The notes under the pieces are model-generated. The model worked only from the letters and a program-made list of their open reading frames with translations. It made no database searches and was not told the origin of the DNA. Both the position numbers and the translations under genes were made by a program. From contig NZ_JAKCPW010000003.1 in the NCBI RefSeq assembly GCF_021440085.1, positions 62,001 to 126,000 on the forward strand: a DNA stretch of 64,000 bases, read 5' to 3'. Origin of the DNA: Dyadobacter sp. CY261 (GTDB lineage Bacteria > Bacteroidota > Bacteroidia > Cytophagales > Spirosomataceae). Positions 1 through 10,027 of this stretch are shown here, piece after piece; position 1 is the stretch's first letter, and each line of letters opens with the position of its first letter.

Positions 1-21
1 CCTGTAACGTTTACACTGAGC

Positions 22-828
22 ATGAAACGATCTTACGCATTACTATTAGCCATTTCGACATTTGCATTACTGTTTTCTTTTCGGCAGTTCGATGAAAGTG
101 CCGAGCTGGACCGTGTCATCCATAACAAAAGCTTCATTACCGGCGAGCGTGTCGAATACCGCGTGCATTATGGCTTCATTAATGCCGCCGAGGCAAAGGT
201 TGAGGTCGGCAGGGCGGTTTCCATGATCAATAACCGGCCCTGCTACCGCGTCAACGTCATCGGCCGGACCGTAGGTGCCTTCGATCTCATTTCGCGCGTC
301 CGTGATACCTGGCGGTCCTACATTGATACGAGCGCGATCCTGCCGCATATGTTCGAGCGGCAAATTCAGGAAAACAAATACCGCAAGGAAGAAACCGTGT
401 ATTTCAATCACAGCAAGGACCAGGCCGTCTCGAATGTAAAGGACGAAAGCAAAACCTACAATGTCCCCAACAACATTCACGACATTATCAGCGGTTATTT
501 CTTCCTGAGGACCATTAACTTTGATAAGGTTCGCGAAGGGGAGATCATTGAAGTCCCTACTTTCTTTGACGGCGAAGTTTACAAGCTGCGTGTCCGATAT
601 GTGGGTAAGGATGTGATCAAAACTAAGTTTGGAAGAAGCAAGGTCCTCCGGTTATCACCGCAGATTCCTTCCAACAAGTTCTTCAAAGGAGAAGAGCCGA
701 TGGCACTTTGGGTTTCCGACGACTCCAACAAAATTCCCTTGAAAGCGGAAGTCGATCTGAAAATCGGTTCGCTGGAAATGGATTTAAAATCCTACAAAGG
801 CCTGCGCAAAGACATTAACTGGTTCTGA
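22..828 (+). CDS. DUF3108 domain-containing secreted protein
   Basis: A 268-residue protein with an N-terminal hydrophobic segment (residues about 5-20, signal peptide or anchor) followed by a beta-rich region typical of DUF3108: GERVEYRVHYGFINAAEA near residue 41, then a repeated pattern of short strands and the late motif MALWVSDDSNKIPLKAEV. DUF3108 proteins are thought to act in the periplasm or at the outer membrane, but their biochemical role is not established. The ATG at 22 precedes the hydrophobic leader and is the natural start. The 3' end overlaps the convergent gene on the minus strand by 14 bases, so the two cannot have separate terminators between them. The gene stands at the window edge and its upstream partner is not visible. 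Confidence 0.85.
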   Translation: MKRSYALLLAISTFALLFSFRQFDESAELDRVIHNKSFITGERVEYRVHYGFINAAEAKVEVGRAVSMINNRPCYRVNVIGRTVGAFDLISRVRDTWRSYIDTSAILPHMFERQIQENKYRKEETVYFNHSKDQAVSNVKDESKTYNVPNNIHDIISGYFFLRTINFDKVREGEIIEVPTFFDGEVYKLRVRYVGKDVIKTKFGRSKVLRLSPQIPSNKFFKGEEPMALWVSDDSNKIPLKAEVDLKIGSLEMDLKSYKGLRKDINWF

Positions 829-1798
829 TCAACAGCCATTTACGGAACTGTTGGATTTGCCGGAAAGCAAATGGCAACACGTTGCGATGCATGCAAAGGA
901 ATGGCACTGCTGTTGCTCCAAAGTCCTTATAATACTTCGCTATCGACTTTTTTTGAGGGCTTTCAAAGTCAAAAATTAAATCCGTACCGGCGTTTCCTTC
1001 AAAATACGCATTCAACATTACCGCCCTCGCATTCCCTTTTCTTCCGGTTTGGTCGGCTGCATTAAATAAGTATATTGTCCGCCCGTTGTAGCGCACCAGC
1101 CAAATACCGGCGTGAATGCGTCCGCCACTCGCAGCATAAGTAAGCGTTCCAATCCCCCTTTGGCCGCAACATCTGCCCAGCCTTGACAAAATCTGAAAAG
1201 CATTGCGGTGAATCCTTCCGATACCGGCGGCATGATTCTCCGTAAAAAGCCCTATCAGCGGCCCAAAATCATTGGAGTGGGCAAACTCCCAGCCAGTCGG
1301 CGCTCCACGTTGCAAATTGATTTTCCGATCATTTGTATATCCCTTCAAAATCTTCGGATAAGCCATCTGTAAATCGAGCCAGTGCGTGGTGCGCGTTTCC
1401 CAGACAAAATCCCCCGCATAGCACCGGTTACAGTCCAGATTAGCGGTGTTTTCAGGATTAAATGAATAGGATGAAATGTAATCGTAACGATTCGCGAGCG
1501 CTTGGAAGATCTCGACGGTCTGATCTGCCGTCAAATCTTGATTGGAGAAAATACCCAGATACTGACAGAAAAGAGGTTGGTACAAAATGCGTTTGCCAAA
1601 TCTGCTTTTAATTGGAAGCGGCATAGCGATGAAGGACCCGGTAGCTGAATACCAAACGAGCGCTTCCCATTGCTCACATACGATATCCAGATACCAGCTA
1701 AGGGCGTAGACCACGCATTGCCGGCTTTGAGTAATGTGGTTATCCCAAGCCTGATCGCAGATTTGCGAGCGGGAAAAAAAGACGGGTTTTGTTGACAT
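815..1798 (-). CDS. GNAT/FemAB-like acyltransferase, hypothetical
   Basis: A 327-residue soluble protein without signal peptide. The middle and C-terminal parts look like a GNAT or FemAB fold: a patch TNDRKINLQRG around residue 155, then GRIHAGIWLVRYNGRTIYLFNAA and GTDLIFDFESPQKKSIAKYYKDFG near residues 225-290, a pattern common in Bacteroidota acetyltransferase-like proteins. The substrate is unknown. It starts 43 bases downstream of the dnaA stop on the same strand and is probably co-transcribed with it. Its stop codon lies inside the 3' end of the convergent DUF3108 gene. The fold assignment is by eye, so an unrelated hypothetical protein remains possible. Confidence 0.65.
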   Translation of the reverse strand: MSTKPVFFSRSQICDQAWDNHITQSRQCVVYALSWYLDIVCEQWEALVWYSATGSFIAMPLPIKSRFGKRILYQPLFCQYLGIFSNQDLTADQTVEIFQALANRYDYISSYSFNPENTANLDCNRCYAGDFVWETRTTHWLDLQMAYPKILKGYTNDRKINLQRGAPTGWEFAHSNDFGPLIGLFTENHAAGIGRIHRNAFQILSRLGRCCGQRGIGTLTYAASGGRIHAGIWLVRYNGRTIYLFNAADQTGRKGNARAVMLNAYFEGNAGTDLIFDFESPQKKSIAKYYKDFGATAVPFLCMHRNVLPFAFRQIQQFRKWLLIRTS

Positions 1799-1841
1799 GA
1801 TGTTCAGGGGTTCTGCGTCCCGAACATTGATACGTCAATTG

Positions 1842-3269
1842 CTACTTAAAGTAACTGCGAAGTTTTTGTAAGGTCTCCTCCACATCCGGTGTTTCGTCCA
1901 TCAGCAGGTTGATGCTCTGGATCGAGTGGATTACTGTACTATGATCGCGGCCACCGAAATGATAACCGATAGATTTAAGCGGCAAGTCGGTGTATTCCTT
2001 GGCAAGATACATGGCTAGCTGACGCGGATAAACCACTTCCTTCTTGCGGCTTTTACTTTTCAGATCGGCAATGGTCACCTGAAAGTAATCCGCGATAATT
2101 TCCTGAATGGTATCGATAGTCACTTCCTTATCCTCGTTCATTACGATGTTACGGAGCGTGTTTTTGGCCAGCTCCACATCGATATTCCGGCGGGTCAGCG
2201 AAGCTTGTGCCATCAGCGATACGATCACTCCTTCCAGCTCCCTGACGTTGGAATTGACGCTATGCGCGATGTATTCGATCACATCATAATCGATCGAAAT
2301 GCCCTCAGATTGAATTTTTTTCTGGATGATCGCGATCCGTGTTTCGAAGTCCGGGGCCTGCAAATCGGCCGTTAAGCCCCATTTGAAGCGGGATAGCAGA
2401 CGGTCCTGCAACCCCTGCAATTCACGCGGCGGCCGGTCACTGGTCATGATGATCTGCTTACCGAGCTGGTGCAGGTGGTTAAAAATATGGAAGAATGTGT
2501 CCTGGGTCTTTTCCTTACCCGATAAAAACTGGACGTCGTCGATCGCGAGTACGTCCACTTTCATATAAAAGTCGGTAAAATCCTGAAGGGTATTGTTCCG
2601 GATCGAGTTGATAAACTGGTTGGTAAACTTCTCGGAAGAAACGTAAAGCACCAGTTTGTTCTCGTAATGATTGGTGATATAATTTCCGATGGCCTGCACC
2701 AGGTGGGTTTTACCCAGTCCCACACCACCATACATCATCAGCGGGTTGAACGAGGTGAGGCCCGGACGCTGCGCTACCGCGAACCCGGCTGAACGCGCAA
2801 GCCTGTTACAATCGCCTTCGATAAAATTTTCGAATGAATAATTCGGGTTCAGATACGTGTCGAGCGTGAGTGAATCCTGGTCTTTTTCCTTCACCGTGGC
2901 ACCCATGCGAGGGTCTGTGGCGAAATTATCCGGTTTGGAATAATTTGGAGATTTCTGGGTTGACACGTTCATTGTCAACGGCTGGTGCTTCTCGTTGCCT
3001 GTGTCGACAATAATGGAATATTCCAATAATCCGTCGCGGCCTATTGCGTAATCCAGCGCCTTTCTGAGCAAATTAACATAATTGTCTTCCAGCCATTCAT
3101 AGAAGAACTGACTTGGAACCTGGATCGTAAGCACTTTACCATAGAGCTTTAAGGGACGTATGGGTTCAAACCACGTCCTAAAACTCTGCTCCGGGATATG
3201 CTGCTGAACAATTCTCAGGCAAGCATCCCAAACCTGGTCAACCTCTCTATTTGTGCTGATTCTTTCCAA
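1842..3269 (-). CDS. dnaA: Chromosomal replication initiator protein DnaA
   Basis: DnaA binds origin DnaA boxes and opens the origin for replication. All four domains are visible: an N-terminal helical domain (VDQVWDACLRIVQQHIPEQSF...), a variable linker, an AAA+ domain with Walker A GGVGLGKTH near residue 180 and Walker B LAIDDVQFL, and a C-terminal DNA-binding domain with the signature GGRDHSTVIHSI. I chose the TTG at 3269 (475 residues) over the in-frame ATG at 3356 because a good -7 box (TATCTTTG, 3314-3321) lies between them and the extra 29 residues look non-coding. The usual length of the family (about 450-480) agrees. The longer form cannot be excluded. A GNAT-like gene follows on the same strand. 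Confidence 0.95.
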   Translation of the reverse strand: MERISTNREVDQVWDACLRIVQQHIPEQSFRTWFEPIRPLKLYGKVLTIQVPSQFFYEWLEDNYVNLLRKALDYAIGRDGLLEYSIIVDTGNEKHQPLTMNVSTQKSPNYSKPDNFATDPRMGATVKEKDQDSLTLDTYLNPNYSFENFIEGDCNRLARSAGFAVAQRPGLTSFNPLMMYGGVGLGKTHLVQAIGNYITNHYENKLVLYVSSEKFTNQFINSIRNNTLQDFTDFYMKVDVLAIDDVQFLSGKEKTQDTFFHIFNHLHQLGKQIIMTSDRPPRELQGLQDRLLSRFKWGLTADLQAPDFETRIAIIQKKIQSEGISIDYDVIEYIAHSVNSNVRELEGVIVSLMAQASLTRRNIDVELAKNTLRNIVMNEDKEVTIDTIQEIIADYFQVTIADLKSKSRKKEVVYPRQLAMYLAKEYTDLPLKSIGYHFGGRDHSTVIHSIQSINLLMDETPDVEETLQKLRSYFK

Positions 3270-3313
3270 TGTATAATTTACCAAACTCTGAGTATCGTAG
3301 TTCAAAAGGACGG

Positions 3314-3321
3314 CAAAGATA
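3314..3321 (-). promoter_or_regulatory. -7 promoter box of dnaA
   Basis: TATCTTTG on the minus strand matches the Bacteroidota -7 consensus TAnnTTTG exactly. It sits 44 bases upstream of the TTG start at 3269 and inside the N-terminal extension of the longest dnaA frame. The -33 element is weak. Confidence 0.55.
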
Positions 3322-3479
3322 TAAAAATACCTGATCTCTCCAGATGAATCGGACATTCAATTTAATAGCTGCAAGGTGCATCTGCAAACCCCAAAATAAA
3401 ATTGCGAGCCTAATCGTGTCCAAAAGGTTACAGAAGGGGTTTTGCATTTTCTACACCGGTTTTTGCTTCTCAAAATTTG

Positions 3480-3487
3480 TAGTTTTG
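3480..3487 (+). promoter_or_regulatory. -7 promoter box of the methylmalonyl-CoA mutase gene
   Basis: TAGTTTTG fits TAnnTTTG and lies 43 bases before the ATG at 3531. No convincing -33 TTG at the expected 19-21 base spacing was seen, so the call rests on the -7 box and position. Confidence 0.45.
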
Positions 3488-3530
3488 CTAACAGCGCATG
3501 CCCTTAAATCCGTCATTAATCCAATAGCCT

Positions 3531-6470
3531 ATGTCAACAGACCTGTTTTCGGAATTCCTTCCCACCGACAAGAATACCTGGCAACAGCTCGCGACAAGGG
3601 AAATGAAAGGGCGTACCCAACTGCTGGAATCCTGGGAAATAGTTCCGGGGTTGCATTTCAAGCCGTATGTTACCGCAGATGAAATAGATTGGGAAATGGC
3701 CAGGCAAATCCAGCTGGCGCAAAAGCAAACACCCGGCTGGCTGAATGCCAATGAACAGCCTGTCAATGGATTGCGATCACTGACGATCGAGCTACCGACC
3801 GGCGATCCGGTCATGCAGCTTACATGCGCGCTTTTGTTTCTCACTGATAGATTAAAAGAGCTGGCCAGCGAAGGAATTTCGCCACTGCAAGCATTCGAAC
3901 AGATCGCCTTTTCCGTCCCGATCGGCCCGCATTATCTCACCGAAATTGCCAAGCTGAGGGCTTTGCGTTACTTGCTGCAAAAAATATCCATTGCGTTCGA
4001 AATATCTGACCGCCTGGCCACACCCTTCATACATGCCCAAACGTCGCTTCATTATTCGGAAAACAATACAGACTATACCAATCTGGTAAGGTCCGCCGCT
4101 GAGGCGATGAGCGCGGTAATCGGAGGATGCGACGCATTGACTGTCCTGCCATTTAGTGACGATGCCGGCAATGCATTGGCGCAAAGGCTGGCCACGCATG
4201 TTTCTTATATCCTCGAACACGAGAGTTTTTTTGCAAAGGTGGCCGATCCGGCTGCTGGCTCGTATGCTTTGGAAGATATGACTTGCAAATTGTGCGCATC
4301 TGCCTGGGGAGATTTTTTGCAAAAGACGGGTAACGATGCTTTTAAAAACATACCCGACATTGTTGCCGCCAGCATCCAGAACAAATCCCAAACCGACGCC
4401 TTTCAAACCTCCGAAGGCATCTTCATCAAACCTGCCTTCACAAACAATGACATTACCGGCGCCCAGCATCTGGCGTTCGGTGCCGGCACTCCGCCATTTC
4501 TGCGCGGCCCGTATGCGAGCATGTACCTAGAACGCCCGTGGACGATCCGGCAATATGCTGGCTTTTCGACTGCCTCCGAATCGAACGCTTTTTACCGCAG
4601 AAATCTGGCGGCAGGACAAAAAGGGCTTTCGGTGGCATTCGACCTTGCCACGCACCGTGGCTATGATTCCGACCACCCTCGGGTAAAAGGCGATGTGGGG
4701 AAAGCCGGTGTGGCTATTGATTCGGTGGAAGACATGAAAATGCTTTTCGATCAGATCCCGCTAGATCAAATGTCTGTTTCGATGACCATGAACGGTGCTG
4801 TGATACCGGTCATGGCCTTCTTCATCGTGGCCGCCGAGGAACAAGGCGTCAAGCCGGAAGAACTTAGCGGAACCATTCAGAATGATATTCTGAAAGAATT
4901 CATGGTACGCAACACCTACATTTACCCGCCGGCGCAGTCCATGCGCATTGTTGGCGATATTTTCGCTTATGCATCCCGACATATGCCACGCTTCAACTCG
5001 ATCAGCATCAGCGGCTATCATATGCACGAAGCGGGTGCGCCCGCGCACGTGGAGCTCGCATACACGCTCGCCGACGGCCTGGAATATATCCGCACGGGGC
5101 TCGCCGCCGGTATACCGATTGACGATTTTGCGCCGCGGCTTTCCTTTTTCTGGGGAATCGGGATGAACCATTTCATGGAAATTGCCAAGATGCGGGCAGG
5201 AAGACTGCTTTGGGCGAAAATCGTCAAGCAATTCAATCCCAAAAACGAGAAATCGCTCATGCTCCGCACCCATTGCCAGACCAGTGGTTACAGCCTCACC
5301 GAGCAGGAGCCGTTTAACAACATTACCCGAACAACGATCGAGGCTATGGCGGCAGTAATGGGACATACGCAGTCGCTGCATACCAATTCGTTCGACGAGG
5401 CCATTGCATTGCCCACCGATTTTTCCGCGCGCATCGCGCGCGATACGCAGCTGTTTATCCAGCAGGAAACCGATCTGTGCAAAGCGGTCGATCCGTGGGG
5501 TGGTTCCTATTATGTCGAATATCTGACCAAAGAGCTGGTTGAAAAAGCTTGGACGCTTATCCAGGAAGTGGAAGCACTCGGCGGCATGACAAAGGCCATC
5601 GAAACCGGCCTGCCGAAAATGCGCATTGAAGAGGCCTCCGCCCGAAAGCAAGCGCGGATCGATGCACAAAAGGAGGTGATTGTTGGTGTAAATAGATACA
5701 AAAGCACTGAAAAACAGTCTTTTGAAATCCTGCAAATAGATAACGAGGCGGTAAGGCAGGCGCAAATTGCCGGGCTTGAAGCGGTAAGAAGGTCAAGAAA
5801 TGAGCCCGCCGTGCAAGAGGCTCTCGACCGCATCAAGGGCTCCTGCCAAAAAACCGGAGGGCGCGATCTGAGCGCAAATCTGCTCGCCTTGGCCGTGGAC
5901 GCTGCGCGTAAAAGAGCTACATTAGGGGAAATATCAGATGCTATGGAAAACGAATTCGGACGCTATCAATCGACGATACGGTCGGTCTCGGGCGTTTACC
6001 GGGCAGAAGCGATGGGCGATGAAAACTTCCGGAAGGCGCGCCAGATGTCGGATGCATTTGCCCGGATGGAGGGTCGCCGGCCGCGTATTATAGTTGCCAA
6101 AATGGGCCAGGACGGCCATGACCGGGGCGCCAAAGTAATTGCTACCAGTTTTGCCGATCTGGGTTTTGACGTGGACATCGCCCCGCTTTTCCAAACACCC
6201 AAGGAAGTGGCATTGCAGGCGATCGAAAATGATGTGCATGTGATAGGCGCATCCAGCCTGGCTGCCGGGCACAAAACCCTTATTCCAGAACTGATCCAGG
6301 AGCTAAACAAATTGGGCCGAAGCGACATGATGGTGATTGTAGGCGGTGTAATTCCGCAGCAGGACTACCAATTCCTGTACGAGGCCGGTGTAAAAGGCAT
6401 TTTCGGCCCGGGAACAGTCATTCCGATAGCCGCACAAGAGATTCTTGCCCAACTAATGGAGGAAAGTTAG
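3531..6470 (+). CDS. Methylmalonyl-CoA mutase, small-subunit-like region fused to catalytic chain
   Basis: An adenosylcobalamin enzyme that interconverts methylmalonyl-CoA and succinyl-CoA in propionate metabolism. The 979 residues split in two. Residues 1 to about 290 resemble a shortened MutA small subunit ([20 protein letters not shown] near 167, then [12 protein letters not shown]). Residues from about 298 form a complete MutB-type chain: PYASMY and [14 protein letters not shown] near 327-345, [20 protein letters not shown] near 493, and a C-terminal B12 domain with DGHDRG near 860 whose His would be the lower cobalt ligand. Many Bacteroidota encode the subunits as two genes, so one 979-residue frame is notable. 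The small-subunit part has no B12 domain. No MeaB/ArgK chaperone gene is adjacent. The stop overlaps the convergent ketosynthase stop by four bases. Confidence 0.93.
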   Translation: MSTDLFSEFLPTDKNTWQQLATREMKGRTQLLESWEIVPGLHFKPYVTADEIDWEMARQIQLAQKQTPGWLNANEQPVNGLRSLTIELPTGDPVMQLTCALLFLTDRLKELASEGISPLQAFEQIAFSVPIGPHYLTEIAKLRALRYLLQKISIAFEISDRLATPFIHAQTSLHYSENNTDYTNLVRSAAEAMSAVIGGCDALTVLPFSDDAGNALAQRLATHVSYILEHESFFAKVADPAAGSYALEDMTCKLCASAWGDFLQKTGNDAFKNIPDIVAASIQNKSQTDAFQTSEGIFIKPAFTNNDITGAQHLAFGAGTPPFLRGPYASMYLERPWTIRQYAGFSTASESNAFYRRNLAAGQKGLSVAFDLATHRGYDSDHPRVKGDVGKAGVAIDSVEDMKMLFDQIPLDQMSVSMTMNGAVIPVMAFFIVAAEEQGVKPEELSGTIQNDILKEFMVRNTYIYPPAQSMRIVGDIFAYASRHMPRFNSISISGYHMHEAGAPAHVELAYTLADGLEYIRTGLAAGIPIDDFAPRLSFFWGIGMNHFMEIAKMRAGRLLWAKIVKQFNPKNEKSLMLRTHCQTSGYSLTEQEPFNNITRTTIEAMAAVMGHTQSLHTNSFDEAIALPTDFSARIARDTQLFIQQETDLCKAVDPWGGSYYVEYLTKELVEKAWTLIQEVEALGGMTKAIETGLPKMRIEEASARKQARIDAQKEVIVGVNRYKSTEKQSFEILQIDNEAVRQAQIAGLEAVRRSRNEPAVQEALDRIKGSCQKTGGRDLSANLLALAVDAARKRATLGEISDAMENEFGRYQSTIRSVSGVYRAEAMGDENFRKARQMSDAFARMEGRRPRIIVAKMGQDGHDRGAKVIATSFADLGFDVDIAPLFQTPKEVALQAIENDVHVIGASSLAAGHKTLIPELIQELNKLGRSDMMVIVGGVIPQQDYQFLYEAGVKGIFGPGTVIPIAAQEILAQLMEES

Positions 6471-7663
6471 TTTACACTGGCGAAAACAAGGGAAGTACAG
6501 TTTCCGCCAAACCCGAAAGAATTGGACAACACGTAATTCAAGTGATAACCGTCTTTCCATTCCGAAACCGGCGCATTAGCTGCTCCGCTAATCGGCTCAT
6601 GTACATTTAAACTCGGAAACAATTCCGAATGTACCAACCCCAGAATGCTGTAAATACCTTCAACGGCACCCGCTGCCCCGAGCGTATGTCCTGTAAATGA
6701 TTTAGTCGAGCTGTAAGGCGGCATTTGAGCAAACAACTCCCGCATTCCAAAAAACTCAACCTGATCGTTGTTCTGCGTGCCGGTTCCATGCGCATTCACA
6801 TAGCCGATCTGTGAGGGATGAATGCCGGCAGCATCGATCGCCTCGCGCATGCAACGGATCGCGCCGGTGGCTTCATCGGACATCGCCGACGGGTGATGCG
6901 CGTCGTTCGCATTGCCAAAACCCGCCACCTGGGCATATGTTCTCTTTCCGGCTGCCACTTCTTCGGCCTCCAAAACGAGATAGGCAGCGCCTTCGCCAAG
7001 GTTGAGGCCGTCGCGATGGACGTCAAATGGCTTGCAAGGTGAGTCCGACAATATTTTCAATGCATTGAAACCATTAACGGTGTATTTGGCCAGACTATCC
7101 ACGCCTCCCACGATCGCTCTCTTAACTCTGCCTGAACGGATTAGCCGCGCGCCAAGCATAATTGCATTGGCAGACGAGGAGCAAGCCGTATTAATGGTGT
7201 CGGTAAAACCCTTCAAGCGGTACCGCTTGATCAGTTTCAATGTGTGTGCCGAACAACCGTAGGCATCAAGGTATTCAGAACCCCGCGATTTGCAGTTGGC
7301 GTCTTCATACAGCTGGTCGGTGAGGCACATGCCGCCTACCGTGCTGGCGGAAATAAGGGCGGTGTCAAACGATGAGAGCTGCCCTTGCGTAAGCCCCGCG
7401 TCAGCCACGGCTTCGGCAAACGCCTTGTCGGAAAGCAAACAGGTGCGTGTATACCCATTTCCGGACCGCAGGCCTTGCGCCGATTTCAGCTCTTCATTAC
7501 TTAGCTTGACTTCGCCAAACGGGAGGAGTGATGCATACAGCGATTCGAAATAGGCCACCTTACCGATCCCTGAACGCCCTTCTCGTAAGCTTTCATGATT
7601 CTCCTGTACACTGTTGCCAATGGCAGAAACCATGCCCATTCCGGTTACCAACACCCTTCCCAT
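6467..7663 (-). CDS. Beta-ketoacyl-ACP synthase II-type (FabF-like) of the flexirubin cluster
   Basis: A 398-residue condensing enzyme that would extend an acyl chain on an acyl carrier protein with malonyl units. The Cys-His-His catalytic set is complete: nucleophile in TACSSSAN near residue 161, NAHGTGT near 291 and [10 protein letters not shown] near 323, followed by the Gly-rich C-terminal SFGFGGNC. Length and motif order match FabF/KAS II. It lies six bases downstream of an acyl carrier protein gene in a tight minus-strand cluster with darA and darB, so a role in building the aryl-polyene or alkyl chain of flexirubin is more likely than housekeeping fatty-acid synthesis. That role is inference from context. 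It is the last gene of the cluster and converges on the mutase gene. Confidence 0.9.
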   Translation of the reverse strand: MGRVLVTGMGMVSAIGNSVQENHESLREGRSGIGKVAYFESLYASLLPFGEVKLSNEELKSAQGLRSGNGYTRTCLLSDKAFAEAVADAGLTQGQLSSFDTALISASTVGGMCLTDQLYEDANCKSRGSEYLDAYGCSAHTLKLIKRYRLKGFTDTINTACSSSANAIMLGARLIRSGRVKRAIVGGVDSLAKYTVNGFNALKILSDSPCKPFDVHRDGLNLGEGAAYLVLEAEEVAAGKRTYAQVAGFGNANDAHHPSAMSDEATGAIRCMREAIDAAGIHPSQIGYVNAHGTGTQNNDQVEFFGMRELFAQMPPYSSTKSFTGHTLGAAGAVEGIYSILGLVHSELFPSLNVHEPISGAANAPVSEWKDGYHLNYVLSNSFGFGGNCTSLVFASVN

Positions 7664-7669
7664 GGAAAA

Positions 7670-7936
7670 TTAAGCGGCTTTTACATGGGCGAGAATGTAC
7701 TCGGCCATGTGGTTGACGTCGACCAGGATTTTGCGCCCCTCGGCCGGATTATTGATTTTAATACCATATTCCCTTTCAAGGAGCACCACCAGTTCGAGCG
7801 AATCGATGGAATCGAGCCCCAGCTCACCGCCAAAAAGCGGTTCATTATCCTTAATGTCCTCAGGGTTAATGTCCAGCAAGTTCAGATATTGTACAATTTG
7901 CCCTTTCAGAATGGGCTTCAAGCTTTCTATGTCCAT
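7670..7936 (-). CDS. Acyl carrier protein of the flexirubin cluster
   Basis: An 88-residue carrier protein. The phosphopantetheine attachment site is clear in ELGLDSIDSLELVVLL, with the modified Ser in DSIDSLE near residue 40, flanked by acidic helices. It is a little longer than the housekeeping AcpP. It would hold the growing acyl or aryl-polyene chain for the neighbouring ketosynthases, after activation by a phosphopantetheinyl transferase; one is encoded at 20407. The ATG at 7936 is the first start after the upstream stop. It lies 47 bases downstream of the ABC permease stop and six bases before the FabF-like gene. Confidence 0.9.
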   Translation of the reverse strand: MDIESLKPILKGQIVQYLNLLDINPEDIKDNEPLFGGELGLDSIDSLELVVLLEREYGIKINNPAEGRKILVDVNHMAEYILAHVKAA

Positions 7937-7983
7937 ATTGATTTGTTAATCTCTTTCAAATAAAGTTGGGTGCTTCTTCAAAC

Positions 7984-9261
7984 TTAAATAATTCTTTCTA
8001 ACCGTAACTTAAAATAAGTGCCAAGTTGACAAAGCACGATAAAAATGCCTAGAAATGCGAATACAGCCCGCAAATCCTGCCAACTTCCCCCTTTGAGAAA
8101 GAGCACATAAAACCCTTCCAGACACCAGTGCAGTGGGGAAAAGTTGCTGAAAAATTGCATAAACCCCGGCATCACAAACGTAGGCACCAAAATGCCCCCA
8201 ATCGCTCCGAAAATAATAATCGATATCGCCCCGAAACCGTTGGCTTGTTGTTCGGTTTTGGCAAATGCGCCGATCATTAAAGCGTAACTCACAGCCGCCA
8301 TACTGCTGATGAAAATCACGGCAATAGTCGCGATGATGTTGTCGGGAACGCTCAGTTTAGGCAAGCCGAGTTGGGGCAAAATCCATACACCCATCGAAAA
8401 TGTAAGTGCCACCTGCAATGCCGCAACGACCACATAAATCGCCATTTTACTTAACATGACCACCATGAATGTGGTCGGCATCGTTTTCAGTCGAAGAAAA
8501 CTGCCGTTAACCCGTTCTTTTACAATATTGCTGCCCAGCGATACAACCATAAAAAACATCGCGAAGATCGTCCAGGCTGGCACATTATGCTGCGTCGAGT
8601 TTGGAATGGCGGTAGAGTTATTGTTCCGCGCCACGATCTGATCGATGCCAACGCGGTTGGAGATCAGTTTGTCTTTCAGCTTTGCCGATCTCTCGGCAAT
8701 GTCCATATTGGCGTACATCCGGTCGATCATCAGCGAATTTTCGATCACACTCATGTAGGACTGAATCACACTCATGACCGAATAGCTATAATTTTCCTGC
8801 AAAACCGGATCATTATAAAAAGATAATTTCGGCATCGATACCTTTTCTCTGCCCGTCTTATCGTGTTCGAGCCCGAGGTCATCCATCAGAATGCTACTCA
8901 CATCCTCTGCATTACTTTCTAGTCCGGCTGAAAACGTTGCGGGAATGAACAATGCGATCATTTTTCCCCTCGATAATAGCTCCGAACGCAGCGATTGTTG
9001 CTGGATGCTATTTTGGGAATCTATTTTAAAAAGACCCGATCCTTTGAGCAAACCCACCAGTTTTTCCCCTTCCTTACCCTGATCGTGGTTGACGACCAGC
9101 AGTGGGATCTGGTTTTCATTCACCATTTTATAGGCGCTGTCCTGGATAATGGTAATGATAAAGACCAGCAACAACGGCATCAGAAACATCAAAGCCAGCC
9201 CCACCTTATCGTTGATAAGCAGGAGCAGTTCTTTGCGTAATGATGAAAATAATTTAAACAT
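7984..9261 (-). CDS. ABC-2 type transporter permease
   Basis: A 425-residue membrane protein with the ABC-2 layout: one N-terminal transmembrane segment (about 20-38, VGLALMFLMPLLLVFIITII), a large periplasmic domain (about 40-220) and a block of five or six transmembrane helices from about 225 to the end. It starts four bases after the stop of the ABC ATPase gene, so the two form a pair. ABC-2 exporters move lipids, polysaccharides or drugs outward. Here export of the flexirubin pigment or a precursor toward the outer membrane is a reasonable inference from the cluster, but the substrate cannot be read from sequence. Confidence 0.88.
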   Translation of the reverse strand: MFKLFSSLRKELLLLINDKVGLALMFLMPLLLVFIITIIQDSAYKMVNENQIPLLVVNHDQGKEGEKLVGLLKGSGLFKIDSQNSIQQQSLRSELLSRGKMIALFIPATFSAGLESNAEDVSSILMDDLGLEHDKTGREKVSMPKLSFYNDPVLQENYSYSVMSVIQSYMSVIENSLMIDRMYANMDIAERSAKLKDKLISNRVGIDQIVARNNNSTAIPNSTQHNVPAWTIFAMFFMVVSLGSNIVKERVNGSFLRLKTMPTTFMVVMLSKMAIYVVVAALQVALTFSMGVWILPQLGLPKLSVPDNIIATIAVIFISSMAAVSYALMIGAFAKTEQQANGFGAISIIIFGAIGGILVPTFVMPGFMQFFSNFSPLHWCLEGFYVLFLKGGSWQDLRAVFAFLGIFIVLCQLGTYFKLRLERII

Positions 9262-9265
9262 AGGC

Positions 9266-10021
9266 TTAATCGCGGTACGCTTCGCCGGTCAGGTCGATGA
9301 ACAATGTTTGCAGGTCGCCTGCTCCATGTGCAGTTTTCAGCCCCTGTAATCCCCCTGCTGCAATAACCTTTCCATGATCGATCAGCGCGATATTTTTACA
9401 AAACTCTTCGGCCTCCGACATGTGGTGCGAAGTATAAATAATGGTCGTGCCCGACTGGTTGATTCGTTGTAAATAGCGGATAATGGCATTCCGGCTCTGT
9501 ACATCCACCCCCACCGTAGGCTCGTCCAGAAACAGGATCTCCGGTTCGTGGATAATGCCAATCGCCAGGTTTAAGCGCCGTTTCATCCCGCCGGAAAACG
9601 TGCCAACCTTCTCATCGGCCGCTTTTGCAAGCCCCAGCACTTCCAGTAAATGCTCGCGGCGTTCTCGCAGCCTGTTTTTGGAAAGATTATACATTGCCCC
9701 AAAGTAATCCAGGTTCTGGCGTGGCGTCAGCTCCTGGTAGAAGGCATATTCCTGCGGTACAAAACCGATCCGGCTTTTTCTTTCATGATCCGAATAGGAA
9801 ATGCCATTGTGCAAAAAGCGCACGCTACCGGAAGAAACAGGGATTATGCCACAAAGAATGGAAATCAGCGTAGTTTTACCCGCGCCATTCGGGCCTAGCA
9901 AGCCGAATACGTCAGATTGTATAATATCCAGTGAGACGGCCGAAAGGCTATCTTCCCGGGCAGATTTATAACGTTTGTAAACATCCCTGATCTCAATGCA
10001 CACCTGACCCGCCATACCCAT
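9266..10021 (-). CDS. ABC transporter ATP-binding protein
   Basis: A 251-residue nucleotide-binding subunit of the ABC-2 exporter encoded next to it. Walker A GPNGAGKTTLISIL, Q-loop FVPQEYAF, signature FSGGMKRRLNLA, Walker B EILFLDEPTVGVD and H-loop YTSHHMSEAE are all present, so it should hydrolyse ATP. I used the ATG at 10021; a TTG directly before it and an ATG six bases later are also possible. It lies six bases after the stop of the BtrH-like gene and four bases before the permease, consistent with one transcript. Confidence 0.92.
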   Translation of the reverse strand: MGMAGQVCIEIRDVYKRYKSAREDSLSAVSLDIIQSDVFGLLGPNGAGKTTLISILCGIIPVSSGSVRFLHNGISYSDHERKSRIGFVPQEYAFYQELTPRQNLDYFGAMYNLSKNRLRERREHLLEVLGLAKAADEKVGTFSGGMKRRLNLAIGIIHEPEILFLDEPTVGVDVQSRNAIIRYLQRINQSGTTIIYTSHHMSEAEEFCKNIALIDHGKVIAAGGLQGLKTAHGAGDLQTLFIDLTGEAYRD

Positions 10022-10027
10022 CAATGC

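Noticed and set aside
3357..3530. Replication origin next to dnaA
   Set aside because: No cluster of TTATNCACA-type DnaA boxes or AT-rich unwinding repeat was found in the gap; the origin may lie elsewhere, as it often does in this phylum.
4761..5765. A 334-residue open frame antisense to the mutase gene
   Set aside because: It lies wholly inside a well-supported gene, has no recognisable domain, and long antisense frames are expected from codon bias at this GC content.
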